64,000 nt of DNA from Fodinibacter sp963833495 (GTDB taxonomy: Bacteria; Actinomycetota; Actinomycetes; Actinomycetales; Dermatophilaceae). Position 1 is the first letter of the stretch. Each line of letters starts with the position of its first letter. A program made the translations under genes and the position numbers. The stretch is taken from the NCBI GenBank assembly GCA_963833495.1, contig CAWHYJ010000011.1, positions 62,001-126,000 of the forward strand, written 5' to 3'. Positions 60,138 to 64,000 of this stretch are shown in pieces. The notes under the pieces are model-generated. The model made no database searches, was not told where the DNA came from, and saw nothing but the letters and a program-made list of their open reading frames with translations.

Positions 60138-61807
60138 TTTTCGCTCCCCGGCTCGGAGCCGGCGGCGTCCGTGGGGAACATGCCGGCCGGCATCCCCCGG
60201 CCGTCCCAGTTGAGCAGGTTGACCCGGCCTCGCATCGGGTTGTTCGCCGGCAGCGCCTGCATGGTGTCGGCCGACTGGGTCTGCTGCAGCACCCGGAAGT
60301 TCTCGACGGCCACCGGCGTCGGTGCCGCGCCCGACCCCTCACCGAAGATCTCCTGGCCGCCGCCGTACTCGGAGACGGCGCAGTCGGTGGCGAGCTCCTC
60401 GAGGGCGTGCGCCTGTTCGGCGTGCGCGGTGGGGATGACGTAGCGCTCGTCGTACTTCGCGAGGGCGAGGAGGCGGAACATGTCGTACATCGCCTCCCCC
60501 TCCATGCCGACCGCCGCGGGGATCTCGTCGCGGGGGTCGCGCCCGAGGTTGATGTCACGCATGTAGCTGCGCATCGCGGCCAGCTTCTTGAGGACCCCGT
60601 TGACGGGGTCGACGTCGCCGGCGGTGAACAGGTTGGCGAGGTACTCGACCGGGATGCGCAGGGTGTCGATGGCTCCGAACAGGTTGTCGACGTCCTCGGC
60701 GTCGTGGCCGGTGTCCTTGATGACGTCGACGACCGGGGACAGCGGCGGGATGTACCAGACCATCGGCATGGTGCGGTACTCCGGGTGCAGCGGCAGCGCG
60801 ACCTTGTAGTCCATGATCAGCTTCTTCACCGGGCTGCGCCGGGCGGCCTCGACCCAGTCGCCGGGGATGCCGGCCGCCTCCGCCGCGCGGCGCACCTCCG
60901 GGTCCTCGGGGTCGAGGAACACCCCGAGCTGGCTCTCGTAGAGGTCGGTGTCGTCAGGGGCCGAGGCGGCCTCGAGCACCTTGTCGGCGTCGTAGAGCAC
61001 CAGCCCGATGTAGCGCAGCCGGCCCACGCAGGTCTCCGAGCACACGGTCGGGATGCCGACCTCGATGCGCGGGTAGCAGAACGTGCACTTCTCGGCCTTG
61101 CCGGTCTTGTGGTTGAAGTAGACCTTCTTGTAGGGGCAGCCGGTGATGCACATCCGCCAGCCGCGGCAGCGGTCCTGGTCGACCAGGACGATGCCGTCCT
61201 CCTCGCGCTTGTAGATCGCACCGCTCGGGCAGGACGCCGCGCACGACGGGTTGAGGCAGTGCTCGCAGATGCGCGGCAGGTAGAACATGAAGGTCTGCTC
61301 GAACTCGAACGTGACCTTGTCCTCGATGCCGCGCAGCATGACGTCCTTGGCCGCGTGCTCCTGCGAGCCGCCGAGGTCGTCGTCCCAGTTGGCGCTCCAC
61401 GACACGTTGATCGGCTTGCCCGAGATGAGCGAATGTGGCCGTGCGACAGGGAAGTTCTTCTGTGCCGGGGCGTTGAGCAGCGTCTCGTAGTCGTAGGTCC
61501 AGGGTTCGTAGTAGTCCTGGATCGAGGGCATCTTCGGGTTGCTGAAGATGGTGAGCAGCTTCTTCAGCCGGCCGCCGGCGCGAAGGCTGAGCCGGCCGTT
61601 CTTGACCACCCAGCCGCCCTGCCACTCGTCCTGGTCCTCGTAGCCACGGGGGTAGCCGAGCCCGGGCCTGGTCTCGACGTTGTTGAACCAGACGTACTCC
61701 GTGCCCGCCCTGTTGGTCCACGCCTGCTTGCAGGTGACCGAGCAGGTGTGGCACCCGATGCACTTGTCGAGGTTCATCACCATCGCCATCTGGGCCATGA
61801 CGCGCAT
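60134..61807 (-). CDS. narH: Respiratory nitrate reductase beta subunit (iron-sulfur)
   Basis: 557 residues. It carries four Fe-S clusters between NarI and NarG. Cys groups are CIGCHTCSVTC, CEHCLNPSCAASCPSG, CRGWRMCITGCPYKKVYFN (Trp replaces one Cys, the hallmark of the [3Fe-4S] cluster) and CTFCYPRIEVGIPTVCSETC. The start is the ATG at 61807 with GGGAG upstream; a GTG immediately before it would add one residue. The protein sits on the cytoplasmic side, bound to NarG. The gap to narG is 85 bases, longer than the other gene junctions in this operon. Confidence 0.97.
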   Translation of the reverse strand: MRVMAQMAMVMNLDKCIGCHTCSVTCKQAWTNRAGTEYVWFNNVETRPGLGYPRGYEDQDEWQGGWVVKNGRLSLRAGGRLKKLLTIFSNPKMPSIQDYYEPWTYDYETLLNAPAQKNFPVARPHSLISGKPINVSWSANWDDDLGGSQEHAAKDVMLRGIEDKVTFEFEQTFMFYLPRICEHCLNPSCAASCPSGAIYKREEDGIVLVDQDRCRGWRMCITGCPYKKVYFNHKTGKAEKCTFCYPRIEVGIPTVCSETCVGRLRYIGLVLYDADKVLEAASAPDDTDLYESQLGVFLDPEDPEVRRAAEAAGIPGDWVEAARRSPVKKLIMDYKVALPLHPEYRTMPMVWYIPPLSPVVDVIKDTGHDAEDVDNLFGAIDTLRIPVEYLANLFTAGDVDPVNGVLKKLAAMRSYMRDINLGRDPRDEIPAAVGMEGEAMYDMFRLLALAKYDERYVIPTAHAEQAHALEELATDCAVSEYGGGQEIFGEGSGAAPTPVAVENFRVLQQTQSADTMQALPANNPMRGRVNLLNWDGRGMPAGMFPTDAAGSEPGSEK

Positions 61808-61892
61808 CACGAAACTCCCAGCACGAGAATGCGGTCGGGGTCCCCGCGAAGTATCGGAGTGACGAAGGAGCGCAGAACTTCGTGGGGTGACA

Positions 61893-64000
61893 TCAGTACA
61901 CGACCTTCTGGTTCGAGCGGCGGCGGATCATCGTGACCTCGTCGCGGTTGTTGCCGGTCGGGCCGATGTAGTTGAAGAAGTAGGCGAGCTGGGCGTACCC
62001 GCCGATGAGGTGGCTCGGCTTCATCATGATCCGGGTGAGCGAGTTGTGGATGCCGCCCCGCCTCCCGTTGGTCTCGGTGAGGGGGACGTCGATCAGCCGG
62101 TCCTGGGCGTGGTGCATGTAGACCGTGCCCTCCGGCATCCGGTGCGAGACGATCGCGCGGGCGGCGACCACGCCGTTGCGGTTGACCGCCTCGACCCAGT
62201 CGTTGTCGCTGACGCCGATCTTCTCGGCGTCGAGGTCGGACATCCAGATCGTCTGGCCACCCCGCGAGAGGCTGAGCATGAAGAGGTTGTCCTGGTACTC
62301 GCTGTGGATCGACCACTTGTTGTGCGGCGTCAGGTAGCGCACCGAGACACCGAGGGCGTTCTGCTCGCCAAGTGCCGTCTCGCCGAACAGCTCGGTCATG
62401 TTCAACGGCGGGCGGTAGACCGGCAGGGCCTCACCCATGCCGAGGATCCAGTCGTGGTCGAGGTAGAACTGCTGGCGCCCGGTGAGCGTGTGGAACGGCT
62501 TGAGCCGCTCGATGTTGATCGTGAAGGGTGCGTAGCGGCGGCCCCCCGACTCCGACCCCGACCACTCGGGCGAGGTGATCACCGGCACCGGGGCGACCTG
62601 GGTGTCGGCGAAGGTGATCTGCTTGCCCTCGTGCTCGGCCGAGAGGTCCGCAAGCGCTGTGCCGGTGCGCTTCTCGACGTTTGTGAACCCGTGGGTGGCG
62701 AGGTGGCCGTTGGTGGTGCCGGACAGGTGGAGGATCGCGTCTGCGACGTGGATGTCGGTCTCCAGCTTCGGCTGGCCGGTGCCGGCGCCGTGCTGCACGA
62801 CCCCGTTGCGGTGCCGCAGGATCTCGACCTCACGGCTCACGGCGTACGGCACGCCCTTGGTGAGCATGCCCACCGACTCCAGCAGGGGGCCGATCGACGT
62901 CATCTTGTCGTAGACCGCGGTGAAGTCGCGCTCGACGACGGCGAGCACCGGGAGGGTCTTCCCGGGCACCGGCTCGCACTCGCCCTTGCGCCAGTCCTTG
63001 ACGACTCCGTGCACCGTGGCCATGGCCTCGGGGGTGTCGTGCCACAGCGGCTTGGCGACGACGTCGCGGCGGGTGCCGAGGTGGTCGACGGCCAGCTCGG
63101 AGAACTTCTTCGCGATCGCCTTCCACGCCTCCCAGTCGGTCTTCGACTGCCAGGGCGGCGAGATCGCCGGGTTGAACGAGTGCACGAACGGGTGCATGTC
63201 GGTGGTGTTGATGTCGTGCTTCTCGTACCAGGTGGCAGCCGGCAGCACGACGTCGGAGAACAGCGTCGAGCTCGTCATCCGGAAGTCGATCGTCATCAGC
63301 AGGTCGAGCTTGCCCTCGGGCACGTCGTCGGGCCACTCGATGCCTTCGGGGCGCTTGTCCGGCGGGGCCTGTTGTGCGGTGACGGCGTTGTCGGTGCCGA
63401 GCAGGTGCTTCAGGAAGTACTCGTTGCCCTTGGCGCTCGAGCCGAGCAGGTTGGCCCGCCACAGGCTGAGGATGCGGGGGTGGTTCTCCTCGGCCTCGGG
63501 GTCCTCGACGGCGAACTTCAGTGCGCCGGAGGTGAGCTGGTCGACCACGTAGTCGGCCGGGGTCGAGCCGGCCGCCTCCGCCTGCTCGACCAGGTCGAGG
63601 CTGCTGCGGTTGAAGGTGGGGTAGCTGGGGGTCCAGCCGAGCCGCACCGACTGGGCCAGCAGGTCCATGACCCCCTTGCCGGCGAACACGCCGGTGCCGG
63701 CGTCGACGTCGTCGGCGGTGAACGTGTCGTACCGGTACTGGCTGGTGTTGACGTACCAGTAGGCGGTCTGGTTCATGTGCCGCGGTGGGCGCTGCCAGTC
63801 GAGGGCGAAGGCCATGTGCTGGAAGCCCATGATCGGGCGCACCTTCTCCTGCCCGACGTAGTGCGCCCAGCCGCCGCCGTTGCGCCCCTGGCAGCCGGTG
63901 ATGGTGGTGAGCACCAGCATCGCGCGGTAGATCTGGTCGGAGTGGAACCAGTGGTTGGTACCGGCACCCATCAGGATCATGCCGCGGCCAGTGGTGTCGA
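61893..64000 (-). CDS. narG: Respiratory nitrate reductase alpha subunit (C-terminal part; N-terminus outside window)
   Basis: About 702 residues of a family usually near 1,230 residues long. NarG reduces nitrate to nitrite at a molybdopterin guanine dinucleotide centre. MILMGAGTNHWFHSDQIYRA, TGCQGRNGGGWAHYVGQEKV and VLPAATWYEKHDINTTDMHP are NarG core sequences, and PLTETNGRRGGIHNSLTRIM near the end is in the cofactor-binding domain. The [4Fe-4S] N-terminal region and the first half lie beyond position 64000. The operon order G-H-J-I is standard; the nitrate transporter narK and regulators are not seen here. Confidence 0.97.
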   Translation of the reverse strand, partial: DTTGRGMILMGAGTNHWFHSDQIYRAMLVLTTITGCQGRNGGGWAHYVGQEKVRPIMGFQHMAFALDWQRPPRHMNQTAYWYVNTSQYRYDTFTADDVDAGTGVFAGKGVMDLLAQSVRLGWTPSYPTFNRSSLDLVEQAEAAGSTPADYVVDQLTSGALKFAVEDPEAEENHPRILSLWRANLLGSSAKGNEYFLKHLLGTDNAVTAQQAPPDKRPEGIEWPDDVPEGKLDLLMTIDFRMTSSTLFSDVVLPAATWYEKHDINTTDMHPFVHSFNPAISPPWQSKTDWEAWKAIAKKFSELAVDHLGTRRDVVAKPLWHDTPEAMATVHGVVKDWRKGECEPVPGKTLPVLAVVERDFTAVYDKMTSIGPLLESVGMLTKGVPYAVSREVEILRHRNGVVQHGAGTGQPKLETDIHVADAILHLSGTTNGHLATHGFTNVEKRTGTALADLSAEHEGKQITFADTQVAPVPVITSPEWSGSESGGRRYAPFTINIERLKPFHTLTGRQQFYLDHDWILGMGEALPVYRPPLNMTELFGETALGEQNALGVSVRYLTPHNKWSIHSEYQDNLFMLSLSRGGQTIWMSDLDAEKIGVSDNDWVEAVNRNGVVAARAIVSHRMPEGTVYMHHAQDRLIDVPLTETNGRRGGIHNSLTRIMMKPSHLIGGYAQLAYFFNYIGPTGNNRDEVTMIRRRSNQKVVY

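Overview
The window is 64 kb of very GC-rich, gene-dense DNA from a free-living actinobacterium. Codons end almost always in G or C, many starts are GTG, and several gene sets are typical of the phylum: a groEL2-type gene under CIRCE control, furA-katG, pit with a DUF3349 partner, DUF3263, SHOCT and DUF2252 proteins. A member of Micrococcales (Intrasporangiaceae-like) is my best guess, but that is inference. No rRNA, tRNA, CRISPR array, transposase or prophage gene was recognised, so this looks like ordinary chromosome. The two ends cut through genes: an FtsX-type permease at the left edge and narG at the right edge.

Layout. 1-9.0 kb: MacB/LolD-type ABC exporter, PhoD-like phosphatase, HAAS-domain membrane protein, groEL with two CIRCE operators, DedA protein, and a cluster of three palindromes. 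9.0-11.8 kb: a phosphate-transport operon (pit, small membrane protein, DUF3349) behind an 11-bp direct-repeat PHO box, then DUF3263. 11.9-17.5 kb: two coupled unknown genes, a PLP decarboxylase, a HAD phosphatase, and a PadR/DUF4097 pair with its own operator region. 17.5-19.7 kb: arsenic resistance (ACR3 pump, ArsI-type lyase, divergent ArsR). 19.8-29 kb: ung, SGNH hydrolase, an APH-fold protein, acyl-CoA dehydrogenase, a frameshifted lipoprotein gene, an MFS transporter, gabT plus SDR, and a membrane-anchored hydrolase. 29.1-36 kb: a two-component pair in unusual convergent orientation, YihY/BrkB, a DUF6325-SHOCT-AI-2E operon, and DUF2252. 36-42.4 kb: a large MalT-like LuxR regulator, a small protein, the remnant of a SulP transporter gene, and furA-katG.

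42.5-47.4 kb holds the most interesting locus. Six tightly packed minus-strand genes encode an MDR dehydrogenase, a divergent 6-pyruvoyl-tetrahydropterin-synthase-like protein, a GT4 glycosyltransferase, an LPG-synthase-type integral membrane protein, a RibD C-terminal reductase and a GTP cyclohydrolase II. No other riboflavin gene is present, which suggests a dedicated pathway to a GTP-derived, glycosylated small molecule of unknown identity.

47.6-64 kb: a small membrane protein, glgX, an ECF sigma/anti-sigma pair downstream of a four-gene double ABC transporter, an alpha-glucosidase flanked by a hairpin repeat, a secreted gluzincin protease, and DUF6457 followed by narI-J-H-G (membrane-bound nitrate respiration).

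Two window-wide patterns stand out. At least twelve genes have a -10-like hexamer 6-7 bases before the start codon, the signature of leaderless mRNAs. The octamer GGATGCCG (or its complement CGGCATCC) occurs about eighty times by hand count, far more than composition predicts, and it often uses codons that are otherwise rare here.
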